A stretch of DNA of 64,000 bases, taken from the NCBI GenBank assembly GCA_002395235.1, contig DGWK01000019.1:55137-119136 (forward strand), read 5' to 3'. Source of the stretch: Lachnospiraceae bacterium UBA4260 (GTDB lineage Bacteria; Bacillota; Clostridia; Lachnospirales; Lachnospiraceae). A model generated the notes under the pieces. It saw only the letters and a program-made list of their open reading frames with translations. It was not told the origin of the DNA and did no database searches. A program made the translations under genes and the position numbers. This document shows positions 1 through 9,105 of the stretch, one piece after another. Every line of letters begins with the position of its first letter. Position 1 is the first letter of the stretch.

Positions 1-951
1 AAGAAGATCTCCACGATCCAGGATATCCTTCCTCTTCTTGAGCAGATCGTCAAGATGGGCGCTAAGCTCCTGATCATCGCAGAAGATGTGGAAGGCGAAG
101 CCCTCACCACTCTGATCGTCAACAAGCTGCGCGGTACCTTCAGCGTTGTCGCTGTCAAGGCTCCCGGCTACGGCGACAGAAGAAAGGCCATGCTTGAGGA
201 TATCGCGATCCTCACAGGCGGCACGGTCATCAGCTCCGATCTCGGCCTTGAGCTCAAGGACGCCACTCTCGACCAGCTCGGACGCGCCAAGAGCGTCAAG
301 GTTGGAAAAGAGAACACCGTCATCGTCGACGGCCTCGGCGACAAGAATGCCCTGGCATCCCGCGTTGCCCAGATCAAGATGCAGATCGAAGAGACCAAGT
401 CCGACTTCGACAGAGAGAAGCTTCAGGAGCGTCTTGCAAAGCTTGCCGGCGGCGTAGCGGTCATCCGCGTAGGCGCGGCTACCGAGACAGAGATGAAGGA
501 AGCAAAATATCGCATGGAAGATGCTCTGAACGCAACCCGCGCGGCTGTGGAAGAGGGTATCATCCCCGGCGGCGGAAGCGCTTACATCCACGCATCCAAG
601 GCTGTTGAGAAGGCAGTCGAGACACTCGAAGGCGATGAGAAGACCGGCGCCCAGATCGTTCTGAAGGCTCTGGAGGCTCCTCTTAACCAGATCGCCGAGA
701 ACGCAGGCCTCAACGGCGCAGTTATCGTAAACAAGGTCAAGGAGTCCGAGGAAGGAATCGGCTTCGACGCTTACACAGAGAAGTATGTCAACATGATCGA
801 GGATGGCATCCTTGATCCCGCAAAGGTCTCCAGAAGCGCTCTGCAGAACGCGACTTCCGTAGCATCCAGCTTCCTTACAACAGAGGCGGCTGTGGCTACC
901 ATCAAGGAGCCCATGCCCCCTATGCCCGCAGGCGGCGCAGGGATGATGTGA
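1..951 (+). CDS. groL: Chaperonin GroEL, 3' part (start lies before the window)
   Basis: The reading frame is open from base 1 and lacks its N-terminus; 316 C-terminal residues are visible, from the apical domain onward. Typical GroEL signatures are present: LLIIAEDVEGEAL, VVAVKAPGYGDRRKAML and the equatorial-domain stretch AAVEEGIIPGGGSA. The protein ends in the Gly/Met-rich tail GGAGMM that is characteristic of the family. GroEL forms the double-ring ATP-driven folding chamber in the cytoplasm with GroES. A strong terminator follows directly, so this is the last gene of its transcript (groES is presumably upstream, outside the window). Confidence 0.97.
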   Translation, partial: KKISTIQDILPLLEQIVKMGAKLLIIAEDVEGEALTTLIVNKLRGTFSVVAVKAPGYGDRRKAMLEDIAILTGGTVISSDLGLELKDATLDQLGRAKSVKVGKENTVIVDGLGDKNALASRVAQIKMQIEETKSDFDREKLQERLAKLAGGVAVIRVGAATETEMKEAKYRMEDALNATRAAVEEGIIPGGGSAYIHASKAVEKAVETLEGDEKTGAQIVLKALEAPLNQIAENAGLNGAVIVNKVKESEEGIGFDAYTEKYVNMIEDGILDPAKVSRSALQNATSVASSFLTTEAAVATIKEPMPPMPAGGAGMM

Positions 952-985
952 AAATAAAACAGCACACCCAAAAACAGAAAGAAGA

Positions 986-1021
986 CAGCCGGATGAGCTT
1001 GCTCATCCGGCTGCCTTTTTT
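986..1021 (+). terminator. Rho-independent terminator after groEL
   Basis: A perfect 13-bp stem (CAGCCGGATGAGC, 2-nt loop TT, then its exact complement) is followed by a run of six T. It lies 35 bases after the groEL stop. Confidence 0.93.
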
Positions 1022-1031
1022 CTGTTTTTGG

Positions 1032-1094
1032 GGGCGGACAAGGCGCGAAGCGCCTCTGTCCGCACACAGTCCGGAATGCGGAGCATTTCGGACA
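1032..1094. repeat. Two GC-rich imperfect hairpins in the groEL-rel spacer
   Basis: GCGGACA...TGTCCGC with an inner AGGCGC/GCGCCT (about 1034-1063) is followed by GTCCGGAATGC/GCATTTCGGAC (about 1069-1094, one mismatch). Neither is followed by a T-run, so they do not look like terminators. Similar short GC-rich hairpins recur in other host spacers in this window. Confidence 0.5.
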
Positions 1095-1159
1095 GTGCGT
1101 GCTGTTTTATGATCACATCTCCGCCAACCCGTAAACGAAGAATTTTCAGACAACAACAT

Positions 1160-1188
1160 TTGACGGACTTGACAAATTTTCTTATAAT
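1160..1188 (+). promoter_or_regulatory. Sigma-70-type promoter for rel
   Basis: TTGACG (1160-1165), a 17-bp spacer and a perfect TATAAT (1183-1188) lie about 50 bases upstream of the rel start codon. An overlapping TTGACA at 1169-1174 sits only 8 bp from the -10 and cannot be its partner. Confidence 0.75.
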
Positions 1189-1238
1189 GGCAATACTTTA
1201 TTTCAAGTCAACAATTCTGAAAGGATCAGGTCCGAGGT

Positions 1239-3545
1239 ATGGCCGACATCATCGCAAAGAGAGGCTTCGAGGAATTCGACAGCGGCACAATTGAGAATAT
1301 TGCAGAGTATTTAAGTCCGGAAGAACTGTATGCGGATGTTATTGAGCGTGTCCGCAGATATCATCCCTCAGACGATATTACGCTGATTGAGAAAGGCTAC
1401 GCGGTTGCCAGAAAGGCCCACGAAGGGCAGAAGCGCAAGTCCGGCGAGCCATACATCATTCACCCCCTCTACGTGGCTTTGATCCTTGCGGATCTGGAAC
1501 TTGATAAAGAGACTATTACGGCGGGTCTTCTTCACGATGTAGTGGAAGACACAATCATGACCAAAGAAGAGATCGAGGAGCTGTTCGGGGCCGACGTGGC
1601 ACTCCTTGTGGACGGCGTTACCAAACTGGAAAAACTCGGACTCTCCGGCGACTATAAAGACAAGACACAGGTACAGCAGGAAGAACAGGCGAGAAATCTG
1701 CGAAAGATGTTCCTGGCAATGGCCAAGGATATCCGCGTCATTCTGATCAAACTGGCCGACCGCCTCCACAATATGCGTACACTGGGGCACATGCCTCCGG
1801 AAAAACAGGTCCGCATTGCGCAGGAGACGCTCGATATCTATTCCCCCATCGCATCCAGGCTCGGAATCTCCAAGATCAAGGTGGAGCTGGATGACCTTTC
1901 TCTCAAATATCTTAAACCGGACGTATATTATGACCTCGTTGAAAAGGTGGCGCAGCGCAAATCCGAGAGGGAAAAATATGTGCAGGAGATCGCCGCGGAG
2001 GTGGCGGAGCACATTCGGGACGCCGGCATCGAAGGCAGGGTGGACGGCCGTGTCAAACACTTTTTCAGCATCTATAAGAAAATGGTAAACCAGGGCAAGA
2101 CCCTGGACCAGATTTATGACCTTTTCGCGGTGAGGATCATTGTCACTTCCGTCAAGGACTGCTACGCGGCGCTGGGTATCATCCATGAGATGTACAAGCC
2201 CATTCCGGGCAGGTTCAAGGACTATATCGCGATGCCCAAGCCCAACATGTATCAGTCGCTCCACACGACGCTGATCGGTCCCACCGGGCAGCCCTTCGAG
2301 ATCCAGATCCGCACCTTTGAGATGCACCGCGCGGCTGAATACGGTATCGCGGCACACTGGAAATACAAGGAGCAGTCGGACGGCAAGAGAGTTGAGAACA
2401 AGGAAGAGGAGAAACTCACCTGGCTGCGCCAGATTCTCGAGTGGCAGCGGGACATGTCGGACAACAAGGAATTTATGGATCTGCTCAAGAGCGACCTGGA
2501 TCTGTTTTCCGACAGCGTCTATTGTTTTACGCCCAGAGGAGAGGTCAAGAATCTTCCCGCGGGTTCCACGCCCATCGACTTCGCTTACGCCATTCACTCG
2601 GCAGTGGGCAACAGGATGATCGGAGCCCGTGTGAACGGCAAGATCGTCCCTATTGATTACCGGATCCGAAACGGCGACCGGATCGAGATCATCACCTCCC
2701 AGAACTCCAAGGGACCCAGCCCGGACTGGCTCAGCATAGCCAGAAGCGCTTCCACGCGCAACAAGATCAACCAGTGGTTCCGCAGGGAGATGAAGGAGGA
2801 GAACATCAGCAGAGGCAGGGACCTCATGGCCGCCTACTGCAAGACCAAGGGATATGTCCTCTCAGAACTTCTCAAACCCGAGTATAAGGAAGTGATCCTT
2901 AGAAAATACGGATTCAGGGAGTGGGACGCGGTCCTTGCGGCGATCGGACACGGCGGCGTCAAGGAAGGGCAGATCGTAAATAAACTGCATGAGCTCTACG
3001 AGGAGGACCACAAGAGGAACGCCACCGACGAAGAAGTCCTGCAGGAGATCGCCGAGCACAAGCCGCGCTCGGTCACAAAGGCCCAGAGCGCCATTGTCGT
3101 CAAGGGAATCCACGACGTGGCCGTCCGTTTCTCCAAGTGCTGCAATCCTGTTCCGGGCGATAAGATCGTCGGATTTGTCACCAGGGGCAGGGGCGTATCG
3201 ATCCACAGGGCGGACTGCGTGAACGTAGTCAACCTGGACGAGGAGAACAAGGGAAGGATCATCGAGGCAACCTGGGTAGACGGAGCCGAAGTAGAGAGAG
3301 ACGCCGGGTTCGTCTGTGAGATCAACATCTACGCCAACGACAGAGCGGGACTGCTCAACGACGTCACCAGGAATTTCTCCGAGAGAGATATCAATATTTT
3401 GAAAGTCAATACGATGACCAGCAAGCACGGGATCGCGACGCTGACTATCAGCTTTGAGGTCAAGAGCGTGGAGGAGCTGCGGGAGATCTGCACCAAGCTC
3501 CAGAATATTCGCGGCGTCCAGGCGGTCAAGAGAACAAACGGGTGA
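1239..3545 (+). CDS. rel: Bifunctional (p)ppGpp synthetase/hydrolase (Rel/SpoT)
   Basis: This 768-residue protein has the full long-RSH architecture. The order is an HD hydrolase domain (LLHDVVEDT near residue 100), a synthetase domain (RFKDYIAMPKPN near 330), a TGS domain (VYCFTPRGEV near 430) and a C-terminal ACT domain. The intact HD motif argues for both synthesis and hydrolysis of the stringent-response alarmone, as expected for the single Rel of Firmicutes. It acts in the cytoplasm on ribosomes. A good promoter lies upstream. The stop is followed within 25 bases by the MBL hydrolase start, suggesting one transcript. Confidence 0.96.
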   Translation: MADIIAKRGFEEFDSGTIENIAEYLSPEELYADVIERVRRYHPSDDITLIEKGYAVARKAHEGQKRKSGEPYIIHPLYVALILADLELDKETITAGLLHDVVEDTIMTKEEIEELFGADVALLVDGVTKLEKLGLSGDYKDKTQVQQEEQARNLRKMFLAMAKDIRVILIKLADRLHNMRTLGHMPPEKQVRIAQETLDIYSPIASRLGISKIKVELDDLSLKYLKPDVYYDLVEKVAQRKSEREKYVQEIAAEVAEHIRDAGIEGRVDGRVKHFFSIYKKMVNQGKTLDQIYDLFAVRIIVTSVKDCYAALGIIHEMYKPIPGRFKDYIAMPKPNMYQSLHTTLIGPTGQPFEIQIRTFEMHRAAEYGIAAHWKYKEQSDGKRVENKEEEKLTWLRQILEWQRDMSDNKEFMDLLKSDLDLFSDSVYCFTPRGEVKNLPAGSTPIDFAYAIHSAVGNRMIGARVNGKIVPIDYRIRNGDRIEIITSQNSKGPSPDWLSIARSASTRNKINQWFRREMKEENISRGRDLMAAYCKTKGYVLSELLKPEYKEVILRKYGFREWDAVLAAIGHGGVKEGQIVNKLHELYEEDHKRNATDEEVLQEIAEHKPRSVTKAQSAIVVKGIHDVAVRFSKCCNPVPGDKIVGFVTRGRGVSIHRADCVNVVNLDEENKGRIIEATWVDGAEVERDAGFVCEINIYANDRAGLLNDVTRNFSERDINILKVNTMTSKHGIATLTISFEVKSVEELREICTKLQNIRGVQAVKRTNG

Positions 3546-3568
3546 TTTGCGCCGGTAAAGGGGACGAA

Positions 3569-4219
3569 ATGAATAATATTGAGATCGGTTGTTATATGAT
3601 CGGAATGGTCCAGACTAATTTCTATTTTCTTCACAAAAAAGGAGAGAAGGAAACCATCGTTTTCGACCCCGCCGATTACGGGAAAGAGATATACGAGGAA
3701 CTGTCGAGGAAAGGCCTTGAGATCAAGGCGATCTTTCTGACCCACGGCCATTTTGACCACATTCTGGGGGTGAAGGCCCTCAAAGAAGCCTGCGGTGCTC
3801 AAATCTACGCCAGCGCCTTGGAGAGAGATGTTCTTGAGGACCCCGAACTGAATTCGTCAAGGTCTGTGGGAAGATCATGCACAGTGAAAGCAGACCATTA
3901 CCTCATCGACGGGGAATCTGTCACCGAGGCGGGCATTACGCTGAAAATGATCTCCACGCCGGGGCACACGGAGGGAAGCTGCTGCTACTATATAGACGCA
4001 GCCCAGACCGGCGGCGCCCCTGTCCTGATCAGCGGCGACACCCTCTTTGAGGAGTCGGTAGGAAGGACGGACCTTCCCACCGGAGATATGCAGGATATTG
4101 TGGAATCGATCAGCACGAAGCTGTACGTCCTGCCGGACGACACGGAGGTCTACAGCGGGCACGGAGGAAGCACGACCATAGGACACGAGAAGAAGTACAA
4201 CTATTTTGTGCACGTGTGA
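3569..4219 (+). CDS. MBL-fold metallo-hydrolase (glyoxalase II-like)
   Basis: The product is 216 residues if started at ATG 3569, which has a purine-rich GGGGACGA site just before it. An in-frame GTG at 3542 overlaps the rel stop and lacks a comparable site. The metal-binding signature THGHFDHI is followed by further histidines (STPGHTEGSCCYY, and SGHGGSTTIGHE near the C-terminus) and an aspartate in ISGDTLFE. The family hydrolyses thioesters such as S-lactoylglutathione or related substrates; the actual substrate cannot be told. In many Clostridia a gene of this type sits between rel and hemZ, as here. Confidence 0.85.
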   Translation: MNNIEIGCYMIGMVQTNFYFLHKKGEKETIVFDPADYGKEIYEELSRKGLEIKAIFLTHGHFDHILGVKALKEACGAQIYASALERDVLEDPELNSSRSVGRSCTVKADHYLIDGESVTEAGITLKMISTPGHTEGSCCYYIDAAQTGGAPVLISGDTLFEESVGRTDLPTGDMQDIVESISTKLYVLPDDTEVYSGHGGSTTIGHEKKYNYFVHV

Positions 4220-4247
4220 GCGTTTCCGGTTTATTGAACAGTGAATT

Positions 4248-5744
4248 ATGATAGCAGTAGTAAACATTGAATTATACAGATACGAAATACACTCTCTCCT
4301 GAAGGCCTTCTATCCGCAGGAGACAGTGAAAGTTTTTGTCGGTGAGCCGGATGCCGGGAGATATCCTGACCCGGCTTTTCTGCGTGTGCAGTTTGAAGAA
4401 AACCGCATCAAGATGCAGATCACCGGTGAAGGGGGCCCCGTGTCGGATGAAAAGGGCGCGGGAGAGACCGTTTCCCTCACAAGAAGTGTGGAGGCGCCGG
4501 AAGGGGCAGTCTTTAACGTCAAGGGCCCCGAGTGCAAGACGGCAGCCAAGCATCTTCTCTACGAAATGCTCTCGGAGTACACGGGCACGGTCCTGCCGTG
4601 GGGAGAACTGATCGGAATAAGGCCCACCAAGATCGCGATGACGAGGCTGAGAGAGGGCGATACGCCCGATGAGGCCGCCGCGTATATGGAGAGAGAGCAC
4701 TATGTGAGCACGGAGAAGGCCGTGCTGGCGGCGGAGATCGCGCAGAGGGAGAGAGAGATCCTGTCCGGCATTCACTATGAGAACGGATTCAGTCTCTACG
4801 TGGGGATCCCGTTCTGCCCCACGACCTGCCTGTACTGCTCCTTCACCTCTTTTCCACTCACATCCTGGAAGGAAAGGGTGGACGAGTACCTGGACGCCCT
4901 GGAGCGGGAGATGGAAGCCGGTGCACCCCTTATGCGGGGCAAAATATTAGATACCCTCTATATCGGAGGCGGAACCCCTACGACGCTGGAACCGGAACAG
5001 TCCCGGAGACTGATCGGGATGATCGGGCACTATTTTGACCTGTCATCGCTGCAGGAATTTACCGTGGAAGCGGGAAGGCCGGACAGCATTACCGCCGACA
5101 AGCTGGCAGTCCTCAAAGAGTGCGGCGTCGGCAGGATCAGCGTCAATCCGCAGACAATGCGGGACAAAACGCTCAAACTGATCGGCAGGCAGCACAGCGC
5201 CGCGCAGACGGCGGATGCTTTCAGGCTGGCGAGGAAAGCCGGTTTTGACAACATCAATATGGACATCATCCTGGGATTGCCCGGAGAGACGGAGGAAGAC
5301 GTCCGGTATACGATCGACGCGATAAAGGAACTGGGGCCGGATGACCTGACCGTCCATTCCCTGGCGGTAAAGAGGGCCTCCCGACTTCAGAAGTGGATCG
5401 AAAAGAACGGCTTTTCGTCGATCTGCAACACCGACGGGAGCATGAAGATCGCCGCGGAAGGCGCCGCTTCCATGGGCATGCATCCCTATTATCTTTACAG
5501 ACAGAAGAACATGTCCGGAAATTTCGAGAATGTGGGCTACGCCAAAGACGGCAAGGCGGGGATCTACAACATCCTGATCATGGAGGAGAAGCAGTCTATC
5601 CTGGCTCTGGGCGCCGGAAGCATTTCCAAAGGCGTGTTCCCGGGCGGACGGATCGAGAGGTGCGACGACGCCAAGGAAGTCTCTGTCTACATCGAGCACA
5701 TTGATGAGATGATCGAGAGAAAAAGAAAGCTCTATGCCACGTAA
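4248..5744 (+). CDS. hemZ: Coproporphyrinogen dehydrogenase HemZ (radical SAM)
   Basis: This 498-residue protein has the radical-SAM cluster motif CPTTCLYC (CxxxCxxC) near residue 190, followed by SFTSFPL and a YIGGGTPTT segment, all typical of the HemN/HemZ family. The roughly 180-residue N-terminal region ahead of the radical-SAM core is characteristic of HemZ rather than HemN. The family's proposed role is oxygen-independent conversion of coproporphyrinogen III, but many heme-lacking Clostridia keep it, so the substrate here is uncertain. It is preceded by the MBL hydrolase with a 28-base gap and followed by the topA promoter. Confidence 0.9.
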   Translation: MIAVVNIELYRYEIHSLLKAFYPQETVKVFVGEPDAGRYPDPAFLRVQFEENRIKMQITGEGGPVSDEKGAGETVSLTRSVEAPEGAVFNVKGPECKTAAKHLLYEMLSEYTGTVLPWGELIGIRPTKIAMTRLREGDTPDEAAAYMEREHYVSTEKAVLAAEIAQREREILSGIHYENGFSLYVGIPFCPTTCLYCSFTSFPLTSWKERVDEYLDALEREMEAGAPLMRGKILDTLYIGGGTPTTLEPEQSRRLIGMIGHYFDLSSLQEFTVEAGRPDSITADKLAVLKECGVGRISVNPQTMRDKTLKLIGRQHSAAQTADAFRLARKAGFDNINMDIILGLPGETEEDVRYTIDAIKELGPDDLTVHSLAVKRASRLQKWIEKNGFSSICNTDGSMKIAAEGAASMGMHPYYLYRQKNMSGNFENVGYAKDGKAGIYNILIMEEKQSILALGAGSISKGVFPGGRIERCDDAKEVSVYIEHIDEMIERKRKLYAT

Positions 5745-5752
5745 ACTAAGTC

Positions 5753-5782
5753 TTGCAATTTGAGGCACAATTATGGTATATT
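5753..5782 (+). promoter_or_regulatory. Candidate promoter for topA
   Basis: TTGCAA (5753-5758), an 18-bp spacer and TATATT (5777-5782) lie about 100 bases before the topA start in an AT-rich spacer. Confidence 0.5.
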
Positions 5783-5882
5783 ACCCGAAGTTTGTCTGTT
5801 TCATTCGGTATTGTTTGTAAATTTCATCGAAATTACGAAAAAACAAAGACAAATAAAACTTCAGGATGAGTAAGAGGTAAAA

Positions 5883-7997
5883 ATGGCAGCAGCACGAAAG
5901 CGCAAGCACAATCTGGTCATTGTAGAGTCTCCGGCCAAAGTAAAGACGATCAAGAAATTTCTCGGATCCAATTATGAGGTGGCGGCCAGTTACGGCCACG
6001 TCAGAGATCTCCCCAAGAGCAGAATGGGAATTGATGTCGATCATGGATATGAGCCAAAATATATAACGATCCGCGGCAAGGGAGAACTTCTCGCGGACCT
6101 CAGGAAGAAAGCCCGCAAGGCGGACAGAATCTATCTCGCAACGGACCCTGACCGCGAGGGAGAAGCGATCTCCTGGCATCTCGTCGCAGCCCTGAAACTG
6201 AATGAAATGCCGGACAAAGAGATCTACAGGATCACTTTCAATGAGATCACGAAGAAAGCCGTCACGGAATCGCTGAAGAATCCGAGAACGATCAATTTAG
6301 ACCTTGTGGACGCCCAGCAGACCAGAAGGATCCTGGACCGGGTGGTGGGATATAAGATCTCCCCGCTTCTGTGGGCAAAAGTCAAGCGCGGCTTATCCGC
6401 CGGAAGAGTCCAGTCGGTGGCGCTTCGCATGATCGCGGACAGGGAGGAAGAGATCGCGGCTTTCATCCCGCAGGAGTACTGGACACTGGACGCGCTCTTA
6501 AAGGCGGAGGGGCACACAAAACCCCTGACGGTCCACTATTACGGAAAAGTCTCGGAGAACGGGAAGACCGTCAAACAGGAACTTGAGAATTCCGCGCAGG
6601 TCGAGGAGATCATAAAGGCCATAGAAAATGCGTCCTTTGAAGTCTTCGAAGTAAAGAAATCCGAGAGGACCAGAAAATCTCCGCTGCCTTTTACGACCTC
6701 AACGCTGCAGCAGGAGGCGAGCCGCGCGCTCAATTTCTCTACGCAGAAAACGATGAGGATCGCGCAGCAGCTCTATGAAGGCGTAGAGATCAAGGGAAGC
6801 GGCACGATGGCGCTGATCACCTATCTGAGAACCGACAGCACGCGCATTTCGGACGAAGCGCAGGCGATGGCCTCCGAATACATTCTCGCAAATTACGGGG
6901 AGGAGTATCTGCTCAGCAGAGAGAAAACAGCAAAGAGTGAAGGGAAGATCCAGGACGCCCACGAGGCGATCCGCCCCACGGATCTTCAGAACGTTCCTTC
7001 CGCCATCAAGGACTCTCTGTCAAGAGACCAATACCGCCTCTACCAGCTGATCTACAAGAGATTTCTCGCCAGCCGCATGAGCGCGGCGAGATACGAGAAC
7101 ACCCAGGTGAGGATCACCGCGGGCGAAAGCTATGTTTTCACCGCGTCCGCATCACGCCTTCTGTTCGACGGATACCAGTGCGTATATAATCAGGAAGACA
7201 ACGAGGACAAGGGAGAAAAGCTCACGGCGGAGATCGGAAAAGACAGCCGTCTGACGCTTGAGAAATTCGATCCCAAACAGCACTTCACACAGCCTGCGCC
7301 TCACTATACCGAGGCCTCTCTCGTAAAAGCGCTCGAGGAGCAGGGAATCGGCCGTCCCAGCACGTACGCGCCGACCATCACGACGATCCTGGCAAGGCAC
7401 TACATAGTGAAAGAAGACAAGAACCTCTATCTCACGGAGCTGGGAGAAGTGGTCAATTCCATGATGAAGCGCGCTTTCCCGTCCATTGTGGACCCCGCCT
7501 TCACGGCCAATCTCGAAGGCCTGCTCGACGGCGTCGCGGAAGGAAGCGTCAAGTGGAAGACGGTGATCGAAAACTTCTATCCGGATCTGGACGAGGCGGT
7601 CAGCCAGGCTGAGAAGGACCTGGAGAAGGTAAAGATCGCGGATGAGGAGACGGACGAAGTCTGTGAAAACTGCGGCAGGAATATGGTGATCAAATACGGT
7701 CCCCACGGCAAATTCCTCGCCTGCCCGGGATTCCCGGAGTGCCACAATACAAAGCCCTACTATGAAAAGATCGGCGTCGCCTGCCCCAAGTGCGGCAAAG
7801 ACATCGTCGTCAAAAAGACCAAGAAGGGGCGAAAATACTACGGATGCATGGGCAATCCGGAGTGTGATTTTATGAGCTGGCAAAAGCCCTCCGACAAAAA
7901 GTGCCCCAGATGCGGCGGTATGATGCTGATCAAAGGTAATAAGCTGGTCTGCGAGGACAGGGACTGCGGGTATATGGAGAACAGGCCAGAGGAATGA
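5883..7997 (+). CDS. topA: DNA topoisomerase I (type IA)
   Basis: This 704-residue enzyme relaxes negative supercoils through a 5'-phosphotyrosine intermediate. It starts with the Toprim domain (LVIVESPAKVKTI, then ATDPDREGEAISWH), followed by the SAGRVQSVALRMI segment. The active-site Tyr lies in ITYLRTDSTRIS near residue 314. Three C-terminal C4 zinc-finger modules begin at CENCGRNMVI, CPKCGKDIVV and CPRCGGMMLI. The chosen ATG has AGAGGT upstream. It is followed by codY, an order common in Lachnospiraceae. Confidence 0.97.
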   Translation: MAAARKRKHNLVIVESPAKVKTIKKFLGSNYEVAASYGHVRDLPKSRMGIDVDHGYEPKYITIRGKGELLADLRKKARKADRIYLATDPDREGEAISWHLVAALKLNEMPDKEIYRITFNEITKKAVTESLKNPRTINLDLVDAQQTRRILDRVVGYKISPLLWAKVKRGLSAGRVQSVALRMIADREEEIAAFIPQEYWTLDALLKAEGHTKPLTVHYYGKVSENGKTVKQELENSAQVEEIIKAIENASFEVFEVKKSERTRKSPLPFTTSTLQQEASRALNFSTQKTMRIAQQLYEGVEIKGSGTMALITYLRTDSTRISDEAQAMASEYILANYGEEYLLSREKTAKSEGKIQDAHEAIRPTDLQNVPSAIKDSLSRDQYRLYQLIYKRFLASRMSAARYENTQVRITAGESYVFTASASRLLFDGYQCVYNQEDNEDKGEKLTAEIGKDSRLTLEKFDPKQHFTQPAPHYTEASLVKALEEQGIGRPSTYAPTITTILARHYIVKEDKNLYLTELGEVVNSMMKRAFPSIVDPAFTANLEGLLDGVAEGSVKWKTVIENFYPDLDEAVSQAEKDLEKVKIADEETDEVCENCGRNMVIKYGPHGKFLACPGFPECHNTKPYYEKIGVACPKCGKDIVVKKTKKGRKYYGCMGNPECDFMSWQKPSDKKCPRCGGMMLIKGNKLVCEDRDCGYMENRPEE

Positions 7998-7998
7998 A

Positions 7999-8019
7999 CG
8001 CGAAGCGGCCGGCTTCGCG
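7999..8019. repeat. Short GC-rich hairpin in the topA-codY spacer
   Basis: CGCGAAG/CTTCGCG is a perfect 7-bp stem with a 7-nt loop and no T-run. It lies 40 bases before the codY start and is one of several such spacer hairpins in the host part. Confidence 0.5.
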
Positions 8020-8060
8020 GGCTGATACATACATGATAAATTGAAAGGCCAGGTGAAACG

Positions 8061-8879
8061 GTGAACAGGTCTCAGACGATCGGCAATGTGAAACTGCTCG
8101 ATAATACAAGAAAAATTGAAAGACTTCTGCACAACAATGACACGGGCAAGGTTGTGTTCAGCGATATCTGCAGAGTGATGAGCGACGTGCTGCAGTCCAA
8201 CATCCTTGTGATCAGCAAAAAAGGTAAGGTATTGGGATTTGGCGAATACAAGGAGATCCCGATCCTGAGCGAACTCATCACGGACAAGGTGGGAACCTTT
8301 ATCGACTCCGCTCTCAACGAGAGATTTCTCGGGGTTCTGTCTACTAATGAAAATGTGAATCTGGGGACCCTGGGCTTTGTCAAAGACCAGGACTGCGCCA
8401 ACGTGGGAATCATCGCCCCGATCGAGATCGCCGGTGAGCGCCTCGGGACCGTCTTCATCTACAAGGACGGGGAGGGCTTTGACATCGACGACATCATCCT
8501 GTGCGAATACGGGACCACGGTGGTCGGCCTTGAGATGCTCAGAGCCGTGTCGGAAGAGACCGCTGAGGAGACCCGCAAGATCAATGTGGTCAAGTCGGCC
8601 ATCAACACACTCAGCTACACGGAAATGCACGCGATCGTGCATATCTTCGAGGAACTGAGCGGGATCGAGGGTATCCTTGTCGCCAGCAAAATAGCGGACA
8701 AAGCGGGCATCACAAGAAGCGTGGTGGTAAACGCCCTCAGAAAATTCGAGTCGGCGGGCGTCATCGAGTCCCGTTCCTCCGGCATGAAGGGAACTTATAT
8801 TAAGGTCCTCAACGACGCGATCTACGGAGAGCTCAAAGAACTGAAAAAGCAGGTGGACCCGGAAGGACAGGGACACTGA
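8061..8879 (+). CDS. codY: GTP/branched-chain amino acid-sensing repressor CodY
   Basis: This 272-residue protein has the CodY architecture. An N-terminal GAF-type ligand domain (VFSDICRVMSDVLQSN; GFGEYKEIPILSELI) comes first. A linker helix follows, then a C-terminal winged helix-turn-helix (ASKIADKAGITRSVVVNA, then LRKFESAGVIESRSSGMKG). CodY represses amino-acid uptake, catabolic and TCA genes when GTP and isoleucine are plentiful. The start is GTG, with AAAGG upstream at good spacing. It has its own short spacer after topA, and possible co-transcription is not excluded. Confidence 0.95.
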   Translation: MNRSQTIGNVKLLDNTRKIERLLHNNDTGKVVFSDICRVMSDVLQSNILVISKKGKVLGFGEYKEIPILSELITDKVGTFIDSALNERFLGVLSTNENVNLGTLGFVKDQDCANVGIIAPIEIAGERLGTVFIYKDGEGFDIDDIILCEYGTTVVGLEMLRAVSEETAEETRKINVVKSAINTLSYTEMHAIVHIFEELSGIEGILVASKIADKAGITRSVVVNALRKFESAGVIESRSSGMKGTYIKVLNDAIYGELKELKKQVDPEGQGH

Positions 8880-8894
8880 AAAATTGCGATTTTT

Positions 8895-8923
8895 ATTCAG
8901 CACTCCAACCCGGGGTGCTGAAT
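8895..8923 (+). terminator. Possible terminator after codY
   Basis: A 9-bp stem ATTCAGCAC/GTGCTGAAT with an 11-nt loop lies 15 bases after the codY stop. The downstream bases are AT-rich (TTAAAAT) but not a true T-run, so termination is uncertain. Confidence 0.4.
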
Positions 8924-8936
8924 TTAAAATAAATGC

Positions 8937-8965
8937 TTGTGCGAACTATTTGCTTGTGGTAATAT
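8937..8965 (+). promoter_or_regulatory. Candidate promoter for rpsB-tsf
   Basis: TTGTGC (8937-8942), a 17-bp spacer and TAATAT (8960-8965). Transcription would start near 8972 and leave a leader of about 130 bases before rpsB. Confidence 0.4.
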
Positions 8966-9007
8966 TCTAATGTTGCGTAATAGTAAGCACGCATTTTCGG
9001 CATATAC

Positions 9008-9048
9008 CGGTGCTCTACCCGGGCTCTGACCCGGCAGGGTGGTAGCGA
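9008..9048 (+). promoter_or_regulatory. Structured 5' leader of rpsB
   Basis: Within the untranslated leader, CTACCC (about 9015-9020) can pair with GGGT..TAG (about 9037-9045), enclosing a second small stem CGGG/CCCG. Ribosomal protein S2 often autoregulates through its leader, but this fold does not match a class I can name. Confidence 0.35.
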
Positions 9049-9105
9049 ACCTTCATTAATGCTTACGGAGATGCGGAAGAACAAACCAAACACGGAGGAA
9101 AAGAA

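Noticed and set aside
1169..1188. TTGACA/TATAAT pair as the rel promoter
   Set aside because: The gap is only 8 bp. The overlapping TTGACG at 1160 has the correct 17-bp spacing.
1368..2597. Long minus-strand open frame (409 codons) opposite rel
   Set aside because: It mirrors the rel codons in high-GC DNA, has no ribosome site and shows no protein family pattern.
7152..8903. 583-codon minus-strand frame across topA and codY
   Set aside because: Antisense to two certain genes; a by-product of their codon usage.
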